A DNA stretch of 64,000 nucleotides. It comes from Batkoa obscura (Eukaryota > Entomophthoromycota > Entomophthoromycetes > Entomophthorales > Batkoaceae). The notes under the pieces were generated by a model. The model made no database searches. It saw only the letters and a program-made list of their open reading frames with translations, and was not told the origin of the DNA. The position numbers and the translations under genes are program-made. Positions 51,865-62,397 of the stretch are shown here, piece by piece. The stretch spans positions 806,001 through 870,000 of the forward strand of contig JASVEC010000013.1 in NCBI GenBank assembly GCA_030770535.1. Direction: 5' to 3'. Every line of letters starts with the position of its first letter. Within the stretch, counting starts at the first letter, position 1.

Positions 51865-52693
51865 TGTATAGTTATATTAAAATAAATAATAAGAGATTGA
51901 TAGAGATTAAATTGATTATCAATTTTTTTTTAAAACTACAAAATTATAAAAAGAAATGCAAGCTCAAGCAAATTGATTTTATAGCATTTTTATAGTATTT
52001 TTATAGCATTTTTTTAATTGACTTTAAATTACTTTTAGGTGACTAAAATTTCGTTTTTATCTTAATTTGGAAGTTGCTTGCTTACATTGATTGGTGATTT
52101 TTCTGTTCCTATTGATTCTTACTGATTAGAAACTGATTGAAATTGAAAGCCAACAACAATTATCATTACTTATTTAATTTAAGTGCAATATATATTTTTA
52201 ATATGAAATCTTTTAAGTAAGAGGCAACCATATAGCTATTATAACCTCAGTATATGTTTACCTTTACTCTATAAAATTACAACTTAGAAAAATAATAATT
52301 ACGTTTAAATTGATAAGAGAGTATTATTTATTGTCATTTTAAAAAAAGTTATCATGCTAGAACGCTTTCATATACTATAATATAACACTTTATTTAGTTT
52401 AAACAAAATAAATCACATTTTTATACTGATAAATTATTCATTTTTATCGTTTGTTTGAATTTATAAGATAAATTCAAGTATAAATAGTGCAAGTTATCAC
52501 ATATTATGTTAACTAATAATAATCAACTAGATAAATTAAGGATAAACTTTTAAATACTAATAATAAGTAACAAGTTAATGATAAATAAAGAAAAAAGTAA
52601 AATACTTCAATGGACATAAGGTTTATGAAATAATGAGAGGAAGGCAGACAAGTATATAAACATTGAAACAATCTTTTAAAGTAGTATCAAAAA
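51865..52693. other. Intergenic, promoter side of the secreted-protein gene
   Basis: 830 bp AT-rich, no gene or family repeat seen. Short T-rich near-repeats (TTTTATAGCATTTTTATAGT) occur near 51979-52010. Confidence 0.45.
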
Positions 52694-53032
52694 ATGAATC
52701 AAATTTTATTAAAAACCATTATTTTAGCTTTCACTGCTACCATCTCTTCACTTCCAGCATCAAGCAATAGTTATTTAGCCAGACGTGGTTTTAACTCTTT
52801 TTATCCAGGTTATGGAATTGGTGGCTATGGTGGGTTTAATAATGGGTTTGGTTCTTTTGGCTTTCCAACTGTAATTAGTAATAATGCTTTTAACGCTAAT
52901 GCTAATAATTTTAATGCTAATGAATTTGACCGTAATAAAGAAGCTGCTGTATTCGTTGATAATGTTCATAAGAAGGATGTAAATAGTAATCACTCCAATG
53001 TTAATAGCCAGAATAATGCTGCTATTATTTGA
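52694..53032 (+). CDS. Small secreted Gly/Asn-rich protein with dibasic cleavage site, paralogue 1
   Basis: 112 residues, single exon. A signal peptide is evident (residues 1 to about 20-25, hydrophobic TIILAFTATISSLPASS). Dibasic Arg30-Arg31 (YLARR) would be a Kex2-type site, releasing a product starting GFNSFYPGYGIGGYGGFNNG. An Asn/Ala segment (NNAFNANANNFNANEFD) and the tail HKKDVNSNHSNVNSQNNAA follow. No cysteines. From the PGYGIGG part through the 3' UTR it is nearly identical to paralogue 2 at 54030. No known family. A secreted structural peptide or effector-like precursor is plausible but unproven. Confidence 0.75.
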   Translation: MNQILLKTIILAFTATISSLPASSNSYLARRGFNSFYPGYGIGGYGGFNNGFGSFGFPTVISNNAFNANANNFNANEFDRNKEAAVFVDNVHKKDVNSNHSNVNSQNNAAII

Positions 53033-53095
53033 TCTATTATAAAGATTGAAAAATAAACATTTAAATATCAAAACTATTATTATTATTATTATTAT
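52804..53095. repeat. Near-identical tract shared with 54359-54650
   Basis: 292 bp covering the 3' half of paralogue 1, its stop and 3' flank to an ATT microsatellite. Only two base differences from the partner were found by eye (AAT/AGT and AAG/AAA codons). Confidence 0.9.
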
Positions 53096-53137
53096 TGTTA
53101 TTGTTATGTTTTAAATAGTTATAAGTATTAAATATAT

Positions 53138-53238
53138 GGGGATGTTTTTTTTGGGTTTCATCACTTTTTCCATTTTTTTAAGTGCTGTTTAAGCGGAAAA
53201 ATTGTTAGTAAAATTCTTAAACATAAAAATACATCCTC
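53138..53238 (-). mobile_element. MITE copy 9 (reverse orientation)
   Basis: GGGGATGTTTTTTTTGG at the left, AAAAATACATCCTC at the right, ATAT on both flanks (53134-53137, 53239-53242). Lies 105 bp after the stop of paralogue 1. Confidence 0.88.
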
Positions 53239-53613
53239 ATATCTTAAATTTGAATCTTAATCCTTACATTAACTTTTATCAATAAAAATAAGCTAGTTTT
53301 TAATCTGAATAGGAAGTAAACTATTTTTAAGAGAACGGGAAACGATTAATAAGATTGTTCCAACTTTGGTACTTATCTGATCAAGAGATTTCATAACTGA
53401 CTTTCCCCTTGAAGAGAGTATACTGCTGCACATACATTATATAATATATAAATATCTTGCTTCGTTGCTTATTTCATTTCTTATACAATGTAAAATAAAG
53501 GAAATTTAATAGTAAAATATTGAGACAAAAAAGACATTCTCATATCCAATTATTCATTATGGCGCTATTATAAAATATTTTACTTGCCTCAATAAAATTA
53601 ATGAAGATCAACT

Positions 53614-53754
53614 TTATCCCTTAGAAACGTTATGTTTTAAAACATAAGAATATCCAACTCCTGGTAGATCTTCCTTGATCCACTGATCTAAGTATGATGC
53701 TTTCGGATCCACCTTAGAGTTTAATTTTGTGTAGTGTTTAACTTCAATTGCCAC
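53614..53754 (-). pseudogene. Short coding relic, possibly nuclease-like
   Basis: A 47-codon frame without ATG reads VAIEVKHYTKLNSKVDPKAS, then YLDQWIKEDLPGVGYSYVLK. The hydrophobic-E-V-K pattern resembles the core strand of PDDEXK-type nuclease folds, but this is one motif in a short fragment. No flanking exons found. Confidence 0.25.
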
Positions 53755-54029
53755 TCAACTGATATTACAGTAAATCACTTCTTATGATTAATCAGATTAA
53801 TTATTAAGTGCTATGATAGAATCTACCATTTATTATTATTAATCAGAGGGTCCTAAGTTACCAATAAAAGAGTTTAATGGAATTGTTTAAATTAAGATTT
53901 TATTTAATAAAGCATATTAATTAATATTTATTTATCAAATTCGTATCTTTGTATTATAAATAAAGATAAATTAAGACAATTATACTACCTATAAAGAGTC
54001 AAACAAAACTCAAATTAATTATCAAAAAA

Positions 54030-54587
54030 ATGAATAAATTTGCATTAAACACTATTGTATTAGCTTTAACTGCTACTATTACTTCACTTCCAGCCTCAAG
54101 TAATGTCCACTTAGCCAAACGAAGCTTTAATACTTTACCATTGAATTTTGGTTCTAGTGAATTTTCCAACAGCAATAATTTTCAACAATTCCATTCTATC
54201 ATTCCCACCTTTGGTTTAAATGGGAATTTTGGATTTGATGGGATTAATTCCATTGATACCTTAACCCCTAGTTTAGCTTCTTTAGATTTTCCAGCTAATA
54301 TTGACACTTCCATTTCAAGTAGTATTCCTTTGGTCAGACGCAGTTTTACCAATTTCTCTCCAGGTTATGGAATTGGTGGCTATGGTGGGTTTAATAGTGG
54401 GTTTGGTTCTTTTGGCTTTCCAACTGTAATTAGTAATAATGCTTTTAACGCTAATGCTAATAATTTTAATGCTAATGAATTTGACCGTAATAAAGAAGCT
54501 GCTGTATTCGTTGATAATGTTCATAAGAAAGATGTAAATAGTAATCACTCCAATGTTAATAGCCAGAATAATGCTGCTATTATTTGA
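54030..54587 (+). CDS. Small secreted Gly/Asn-rich protein with two dibasic sites, paralogue 2
   Basis: 185 residues, single exon. Signal peptide in residues 1 to about 20-25 (NTIVLALTATITSLPASSN), diverged from but alignable to paralogue 1. Two dibasic sites, Lys30-Arg31 and Arg103-Arg104, are each followed by Ser-Phe. They divide the proprotein into a Phe/Asn/Ser-rich module of about 72 residues (NTLPLNFGSSEFSNSNNF and so on) and the glycine-rich GYGIGGYGGFNSG module plus tail that it shares with paralogue 1. The first module is absent from paralogue 1. No cysteines. Function unknown. The layout is that of a Kex2-processed secreted precursor. Confidence 0.78.
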   Translation: MNKFALNTIVLALTATITSLPASSNVHLAKRSFNTLPLNFGSSEFSNSNNFQQFHSIIPTFGLNGNFGFDGINSIDTLTPSLASLDFPANIDTSISSSIPLVRRSFTNFSPGYGIGGYGGFNSGFGSFGFPTVISNNAFNANANNFNANEFDRNKEAAVFVDNVHKKDVNSNHSNVNSQNNAAII

Positions 54588-54629
54588 TCTATTATAAAGA
54601 TTGAAAAATAAACATTTAAATATCAAAAC

Positions 54630-54650
<21 letters not shown>
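54359..54650. repeat. Near-identical tract shared with 52804-53095
   Basis: Partner of the tract at 52804, in direct orientation 1,555 bp downstream. It runs into a longer ATT microsatellite (to about 54672). Confidence 0.9.
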
Positions 54651-54672
<22 letters not shown>

Positions 54673-54766
54673 TATTACTATTACATATTTTAAATGGTCA
54701 CAAACATTCAACAAAATTTATAAATTTATATATGAATGCTTGCTTAGATTGACTTTTACTATATTT

Positions 54767-54863
54767 GGGGATGTATTTTTTTGTTTAAGAATTTTACTGA
54801 TAGCTTTTCCACTCAAATAGCGCTTAAAAGATGGAAAAAGTGATGAAGCCAAAAAACACTCCG
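54767..54863 (+). mobile_element. MITE copy 10
   Basis: GGGGATGTATTTTTTTG at the left, CCAAAAAACACTCCG at the right. ATTT on both flanks (54763-54766, 54864-54867). Confidence 0.88.
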
Positions 54864-55184
54864 ATTTTATTATTATTTTATACTTCAAGTTTTTAGTATT
54901 ATAAAACGTCTGACAGATACTTTATTATACTTTGTTATTTAATGGTAAGGATTAAAAACTTTCATAAGTTTATTTACTATTTTAATTGTTTGTCTTTTAA
55001 TAGTGTTATAGATCATTAGACTTTATGATAAGTTAAATTAAGCATATACTTCATGATAAAGTTTAATAGTTTTCGTTATTTACATTTATAGTATATAAGT
55101 AAAATCCTGTCCAGAGCTCACTTGTTTTCTAACTTTAATTGATTGTAAATGTTAGAAATTAATGCTAATTTTTAGAAAATAAGT

Positions 55185-55284
55185 GGGGGTGTTTATTTTC
55201 GATTTCACCACTTTTTCCATTTTTCAAGTGCTATTTGAATAGAACAATTGTTAATAAAATTCTTAAACAAAAAAATACACCCCC
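55185..55284 (-). mobile_element. MITE copy 11 (reverse orientation)
   Basis: GGGGGTGTTTATTTTCG at the left, CAAAAAAATACACCCCC at the right. AAGT on both flanks (55181-55184, 55285-55288), the clearest evidence that target duplications are 4 bp. Confidence 0.92.
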
Positions 55285-55450
55285 AAGTAAATAAGTATTA
55301 AATAGCTTTTATAGCATTTATTAAGTGGAATTTATAAAATAACAATTACACAATATTAAAAAAAGACTTAATTTAAAAAGTAAAACATACGATGTATATC
55401 AATAAGCTGAAACAATTGTTTTATAATTCTTTATATGATAGCTAATATAT

Positions 55451-55547
55451 GGGAATGTATTTTTTTGTTTAAGAATTTTACTAGTAATTTTTCCACTTAA
55501 ATAGCGCTTAAAAAATGGAAAGTGATGAAACCAAAAAAAACATCCCC
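55451..55547 (+). mobile_element. MITE copy 12
   Basis: GGGAATGTATTTTTTTG at the left, CCAAAAAAAACATCCCC at the right, ATAT on both flanks (55447-55450, 55548-55551). Confidence 0.88.
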
Positions 55548-56155
55548 ATATAAAGTTTTGATTTTGGAATCTAAATTAATCTTTGATAAGTTTTTATATT
55601 ATTTATTAATTTAATTTAAAAATATAAGCTAAGGAGTTTAACTTATTTTAATAGTTTATGCTGCTACTTTTGAATAATATTAAGTTACATATTAAAGCTG
55701 TTTTAAAACTAGCAAAATATTGCTTCATAGAAGAATTTGAAGAAAAAACCTTTATTAGTTTTATTTATTAGTAAGTTTAATAAATACATAATAATTATTA
55801 AAATAATTATTATTTGTTTAAAAAGAATTTTTTTGGATTTCATTTTATCATCTATTTTTTAAATCTAATTAATTGAAGATACCATTAAGAAATGTTATAA
55901 AAAAAGCAATGTAATATTAAATCTTTCAAATAATTTAAATTAAATTTCAACTTTGATTTAGAATTTAAATTTTAAACCAGAAATATTAAATTGATCACAT
56001 GATGGATTAGTTGGCACCTAAAATATCAATGCCTAGAATTAGAGTTCAACTTTTGGTAGGTGCAGACTAAAATCATAAATTAGCTAGAAATTTGATTTGA
56101 TTATTCTCACCAACCATTCAGTGTAATTAATGGCTAGATAAGATTAGGATTATAT

Positions 56156-56224
56156 GGGGATATATTTTTTTGTTTAAGAATTTTACTAACAATCTTTCCG
56201 CTGAAATAGCGCTTAAAAAATGGA
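56156..56224 (+). mobile_element. MITE copy 13, truncated
   Basis: Left part intact (GGGGATATATTTTTTTG and core GAAATAGCGCTTAAAAAATGG). The sequence then leaves the family abruptly at 56224, so the right third and terminal repeat are missing. Confidence 0.8.
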
Positions 56225-56550
56225 TATTCAATTACTATGAGATATGTTATTCCTAATGAATCTTAATTGATTCAATATGTAAGCGGGATAACAATTAGGT
56301 ATCGGGTAACAATTCGAATCATCAATCTATGAGATGCTTTTTTTAAGAAGAATATTAAAAAAAGAGATGCTAAACAAATATAGCTATTCTAATTTATGAT
56401 CTTTTGATTTATATAATAAATAAATCCAAAAATAAAAGTAATTGAATTCGAATTAAAGTCTACTTTTATTTCAAATTTTATTAATTTGAATGTTGAAACT
56501 TTAAAAAGAAGTTTTTATTACAATCCCCTTTCTTTTTCTCTCACTATTCT

Positions 56551-57057
56551 TTAATCTAACAAGGACACTGTATTACTTCTCTGAGGTAATTTCGGTGGGA
56601 TTAATTCCGTTGATTTTGAATCCATAGGATAATGAATGGATTTCAAATAACTTTTTAATTGAGGTATTCTAAATGGATTTTTAATGTTACTATTTTTTAA
56701 TGAATTTTCAATACTATTCGTTTGGTATAATTTATTATCTAAATTAATATTAATATTAGTATTAATACACGTTGTTATGAATATTATAAGTTATTAGATG
56801 TTATATGTTGAGTGTATTATGTATTATGTAAGTATGATGTATCTATCAAAAATTGATTTACCTAATTTGTAGATCGATTCCCACCATTGATAATGATCAT
56901 TACTTGGTTGTGGTACTAAAATAAAATAAAATATTACTCTATTTTATTTTAAATAATAAACATAAATATAATAACTTACAGCCAATAGTAGATAATAAAT
57001 CTTCATTTCCTATATCAATTAAAGTATCTACTTTTAATTGATTATTATTATTATTAC

Positions 57058-57094
<37 letters not shown>

Positions 57095-58691
57095 GTTATT
57101 ATTATTATTAGGAACACTATTATTAGAAACACTATTATTCTTTTTATGCTTATGGTTATGATTGACAATACCACTTTTTTCATTATTAAAAAATGGGATT
57201 TTAAAACCAGCTAATACTAAATAAAATAAAATAAAATAAATATTAGTAATTTAAATATTAAATTATTATTATTTATATTATTATTATTATTATTAAATTT
57301 ACCAGGTTTATGATCTGATTCATATAATTTAGCATCGGAATAATATAATGGTATTATCTAATAAGTTAAATTAAACTTATTAATATTATGATTAGAATAA
57401 GCTTACTTTATCACCACGAAATAAAATACGATCTAGATTTTAAATATAAAAATTCCATTAATATTCAACTCTATTCTATACAATCAAAACTATAAAAAAA
57501 CTTACCAGTCCAAGCAGGAATTCTTTTTTTTTCACTAACAATAATAAAATAGATTAATATTCTAAAATAATGATTAAATTTCATTATTAATTTTATTACC
57601 TAGTATCATAATTATCAGTATGAACATCAAATTTATAAGTTGGAAAAAAAGTAATTGGCATTTCATTAAAATAAGGAAATGCTAATTTTAATTTCATGGC
57701 ATTTATTAACTAAAAATATCATTTAATACATAACAATTATTTCTATTATAAACTTACTTGATCTTTAGCCAATAAAGATCTTAAATCATCATTTTTAATA
57801 CTATGTAGTACTCTTTCATAACTTAAATTAATTCGATAATTAAAATCCCCAATATAAAATAAGTAGCTAAAATAATTAATAATAATTAGTAATAAATAAA
57901 TATAAATAAATATATTAATAACTTACTCATGATTTTCCAAACTACCAAAATTAAAAAAATTCAAGCCATAATGAACTGTATTAAAATCTCGATTTCTATC
58001 TTCCAATTTACTTTGTCCTAAAATTAAAATTAAAATTAAAATCAATTAATTTTTAATACCTATTTACAAGACTACTTACCCGAAGCAAAATGGGCACCCA
58101 CAAAACAAAATGTTGAATTAAACAATTGAAATCGAATAGCTGTTGCCCCTTTATTACCTGCCATACCCCCAAGTCCTGTTTTCTTTTTAGTATTAGAAAC
58201 CAATTTAATATTTCCAATAATCTCTTTTTTAACAAAAATAAACAAGCAAATACCAACTAATTGTTCACTTGATAATAAATGATAATGATTTTTCCTTCCT
58301 TTATTTACTTCATATTTTTCACTTAATAAATTTAAATCTCTTAACAAAATTTGTTTCCATATTAAACTTCGATTTAAATCCGCATTGAGGATTTGACTGG
58401 GTGTTAATTCTACTATTTCTTCAAATACAATTGCATAAATATCCGGTAATACTTGATTTTCAGTATGATATTTAGATTCTAACCATAATAATAAACTTTC
58501 TTTAGAGGGATAGCGCCCATTGACATTATATGTTCCACAATGAATTATTAGTTCTCGATTAAAACTATTATTTATTGTTATTGTATTATTATTATTTATA
58601 TTATTATTATTTATATTATTATTATTTATATTATTATTATTTATATTATTATTGTTTATATTATTATTATTATTATTACTCTTAGTTAATA

Positions 58692-58727
<36 letters not shown>

Positions 58728-60428
58728 ATAATAATTGATGAATAATTAGATATTTTTTATCATCTAAAAACATATTTTGATATAATCTAGTAACTGATTT
58801 TGAAGCATCGTTTAATTTATCTAATAAATTAGATTTACCGAATTGATGAACATTACTTTGTAAAGCCCCTGTACCTGCATAAATTTTAGATATTTGATCT
58901 CCATTTTTAATAATACTTTGATTTAATTTAGATTGTATAAAATTAATACTTTCTTTTTGTTGATATTTTTTTTGAAAATAATTTAATTGTATAAAATTTA
59001 ATATCATTCCTTGAATTAAATTCGTTCGATCTAAACAATCTAAACAATTAATTCTAATAACTCCATTTTGTAAATTAATGATTTTTTTTGTTTGATTATT
59101 CATTAAAAAATACTCAAATTGTTCAATTTTCGATTGAATTTGTTCAATAAATTGATGAGCATTTTGAACATTACCCCCTTTACAAGCAAAATGATAATCA
59201 AAAGCCGTATAATGAATAATATTATTCGTATCCAAATTAGCAATTAATTCTTCATAAATTTGACTTAAAGATAATTCAATATTATTTTCATTTTGACTTA
59301 ATAAATTTAATAAAAATAAATTAGTATATCTTTCTTGTAACCAATTAATATGTAAATTAAAACAATATTGACTTGCATCCGAACCTCGACTTAATTGAAA
59401 TTTATGGCCTAATACTTGATTTCCTTCTTGTTTCCAAAACGTGGGTACACTACCTCGTACTATTATAAAACTAAATGTTTCTTCGTTACTACTAATTATT
59501 AATTCCGTTTCTACAAAATTAGCTACATAGCCATCATCATCTATACCTCTTGTATTAAATCGAGTACCTTAAAATCAAATTAAATTAAATTAATATATTA
59601 AAATATTAAAAGTATTCAACTTACCTGCTCTTTTCCAACACAATCTAGAAATTAAAGTACAATTAATTGGATTAATATCATTTATATTAGGAACTAAATA
59701 AGTATCAACTAAACCTTGAATAATTGGAGTAATTAGACCAGAAGTAAATAAAAATTGTTGAAGTTTAATATTATTATTAATTGTATTTAATAATTTTAAT
59801 TGTTCCATTAACAAATTTTGATTCCATAAAAAATCGCTATCTCTAATATAATACTCTTTTTCTCCTGACTTTGTGTTTTGATTTCTATAATAAATGTAAG
59901 TTGATGTTTAAAATAATAGAATAAATGAACTTACTTCTTTTGTAAACTTACAGTGAGGTCCATTTGATGTGAAAAATAAAAAAATTGTTGTTTAAAATAG
60001 TCTTGAAACTCTTTATAAATAACTCCCTCCCTTTCATCCTTCTCTAAAACATATTCCACCTCTTCTTCTTCTTTCATTACGTCATAATCCCATCTATCAT
60101 CATTTAAACAAACAAACAATACATTTTCAATTTTAAATATATTTTTTTTTCCAAAAATATTTATCCTTTCTCCACCAGTGAATGTCGATATAAATAAAGC
60201 AAATTGATAAGTCTGTAATTTTAAATTACCAAGATAACCATATACATGAGATAATAAAGTATAATTTTTTTTATTAATTGATTTTTTTAATTCAAGTTGA
60301 AGGGTGTTGTTATTATCATAACAAATTATTAATGTTTGATCCAAGGAACTATTTTCTAAAGTATAAGTTTCTAATGCTAATTGACGTTGAGGTGAAGTTT
60401 GTAAATACAAAGCTATTTGAGCTATCAT
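56551..60428 (-). CDS. INP51: Synaptojanin-like phosphoinositide phosphatase (Sac1 + 5-phosphatase), INP51-type
   Basis: Dephosphorylates PI(4,5)P2 at the 5-position and, via Sac1, other phosphoinositides; acts in endocytosis and cortical actin control. About a dozen exons. Start chosen at ATG 60428..60426 (MIAQIALYLQTSPQRQLALE); upstream in-frame residues look like leader. The Sac1 domain has GTRFNTRGIDDDGYVANFVE, SVPTFWKQEG and the catalytic RINCLDCLDRTN. An Asn-rich linker of ATT/AAT repeats (58560-58740) joins the 5-phosphatase: TYNVNGRYPS, LGGMAGNKGATAIRF, YLFYIGDFNYRI, FFPTYKFD, RIPAWTDRIL and SDHKP. A second poly-Asn run (57055-57110) lies in the tail, then WWESIYKLG and NPFRIPQLK. The NPF motif is the kind that binds EH-domain proteins and is also present in yeast Inp51. 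Both catalytic sites look intact. Confidence 0.92.
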
Positions 60429-60689
60429 AATATTTGAAATTGAATTATTTTTATTGATAGGTACTTTTATTATTATCAGAATTGAATTCAAATACAAAGT
60501 TGAATGAATATATAGAGCAAAAAAATTCAAAAATCAATTTTTAAAATTGAATTTTTTAACAAAAAGAAAAATAAATACAACAAATATCAAAAATATTCTT
60601 AAAAAATTTATTTAGCAATGTATCAAATAATTCATTCTAATTCAAACATTGTTTGAAATATATTAAATCTTAACTATTAAAAAAAAGCT

Positions 60690-60744
<55 letters not shown>

Positions 60745-60747
60745 CTT
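60429..60747. other. Spacer with AAT microsatellite
   Basis: Between the DCAF7 stop and the INP51 start on the same strand. It includes an AAT repeat at about 60688-60741, immediately beyond the DCAF7 stop. Confidence 0.6.
60688..60741. repeat. AAT microsatellite
   Basis: About 18 tandem AAT units. Confidence 0.95.
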
Positions 60748-62214
60748 TTAAACTTTCATAACATTGAAACATTTAGATTCCAAAATAGATAATAATCCAT
60801 TATTCTTCCCAAATTTCACTTGATGGATCTTATCCCCAATAATCTCCATTTGATATTTTGGATTAGCAATAAATTGAGGATGATTAATATTCATTGAATT
60901 ATTTCCCGAAACAACATTACTTTTAGCCATACTTAAATCAAACCAATAAACAATAGGATATTCACCTAAATCAATAAACAACAATTACTATCTTTCTCTA
61001 TCATCATCATTAAAAACAAATAATAATTTCATAATAAAATAACATCTTTACTTACCAGACACCAACATTTCATTTCTATTTTTAGGTAACCAGTCCATAG
61101 TAATTGGGGGTAACTTCATCTCACATAATTCGGCTACTTTAATAAATGGTTTTCTTAAATCTAAGATACCAACTTTATTGTTCTCTTTTTCAATTATTGA
61201 TAAATAATTGGGGTCCATTCGATTAAATTTTAATTTTAATATACTACTATTACTATGAGAACAAGAGACGATATTAGAACTTGATGATTTTGAACTTGTG
61301 GTTTCATAGATAATCGTTGATTGATCTAAACATCTATAATTGAAATAAAAATAAATAATTATTAATTATTAATTATTATCTAATAACAATATAGTAATAA
61401 TAATCTCAATTTTAAATTTAGTAAGTTTGAAATCCCATTTCAACTTACCTTAAATCAAACAATCGAACCGAACCATCCGCTCCCACGGACCCAAACACTT
61501 CTTTGGAATTATTAGAAGCAAATTGTACGTCAAATACCTCTGAATCATGAGCAATTAATTGAGTTTTAATTTTCTGTAATTCTAAATCCCAAATGGTACA
61601 TGTGGTATCAATACTCGAAGTAACTATTAAATTACTATCACATTCACTCCAATCAAAACTAGTTAAAGGAGCTAATTCTAAGTTACGAGTCTATAAATTG
61701 AAGACTTTAGTGAACTCATTAAGAAATAATGTGACTTACGTTAATTAATTGATAACTTATTAAGTTTTCAATAGGTTCCAAACTAGTGGGTATTTTATAT
61801 AAGTTTAATACATCGGTACTAGAAGCTAACCATTCATGTGTTGGATGAGTCTTTATATGTTATTTTTATTCTATTATTATTATTTATTATTCTAATTAAA
61901 ACTTACATTTTTTGATTCAAATAATATATTTGTTGGTGAATATAATTGATGAATTTCTACTGGTATTTGTGGATTATTTTCTTGTTCTAAGTCTATATCA
62001 TAGATTACTATCTATTGAAATTATAAATATTGTATGTATATATTATTGCGATATTATATATTATATTATTATGTGTTATTTTATATTATTACTATTTATT
62101 TACCTTATTATCTTTTGATTGAAAACTACTTATTGCTATTCTATTATCTAAACAATTGGACCAATCTAAACAATAACTATTGAAATCTAAATGAATCTTT
62201 TGATTAATTGTCAT
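60748..62214 (-). CDS. DCAF7/WDR68 (HAN11, TTG1-type) WD40 protein
   Basis: Seven-blade WD adaptor that binds DYRK/HIPK-type kinases and DDB1 in animals and Myb/bHLH factors in plants. Around seven exons. The best-conserved block reads [20 protein letters not shown], then [32 protein letters not shown] and [16 protein letters not shown]. Human DCAF7 has [46 protein letters not shown] and [14 protein letters not shown]. The N-terminus starts [20 protein letters not shown], shorter than in human. A Ser/Asn-rich insertion ([20 protein letters not shown]) extends blade 5. The C-terminus is less conserved than the centre. No known symbol for fungi is certain, so none is given. Confidence 0.86.
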
Positions 62215-62397
62215 TTGAAATAAACTTCAATCAAATAAATTAAAAAAAGAAAATAACTTAAAGAATCAATTTGCAATTTTTAAATAACAGATTTTATTTT
62301 TATTATATAATTATAGTTATATTAATATATTTTTTTGGTTAGCTATATAGAATTGTTTAATAAACAACTATTCTTTTGAAAATCTACCGATAATAAA

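Larger units (their letters stand above)
53033..54029. other. Spacer between the two secreted-protein genes
   Basis: Holds an ATT microsatellite (about 53072-53096), MITE copy 9 and a short coding relic at 53614-53754. The last 150 bp is the promoter region of paralogue 2. Confidence 0.5.
54588..56550. other. MITE-dense gene-free stretch
   Basis: 2 kb with an ATT microsatellite and MITE copies 10, 11, 12 and 13. No gene seen. Confidence 0.6.
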
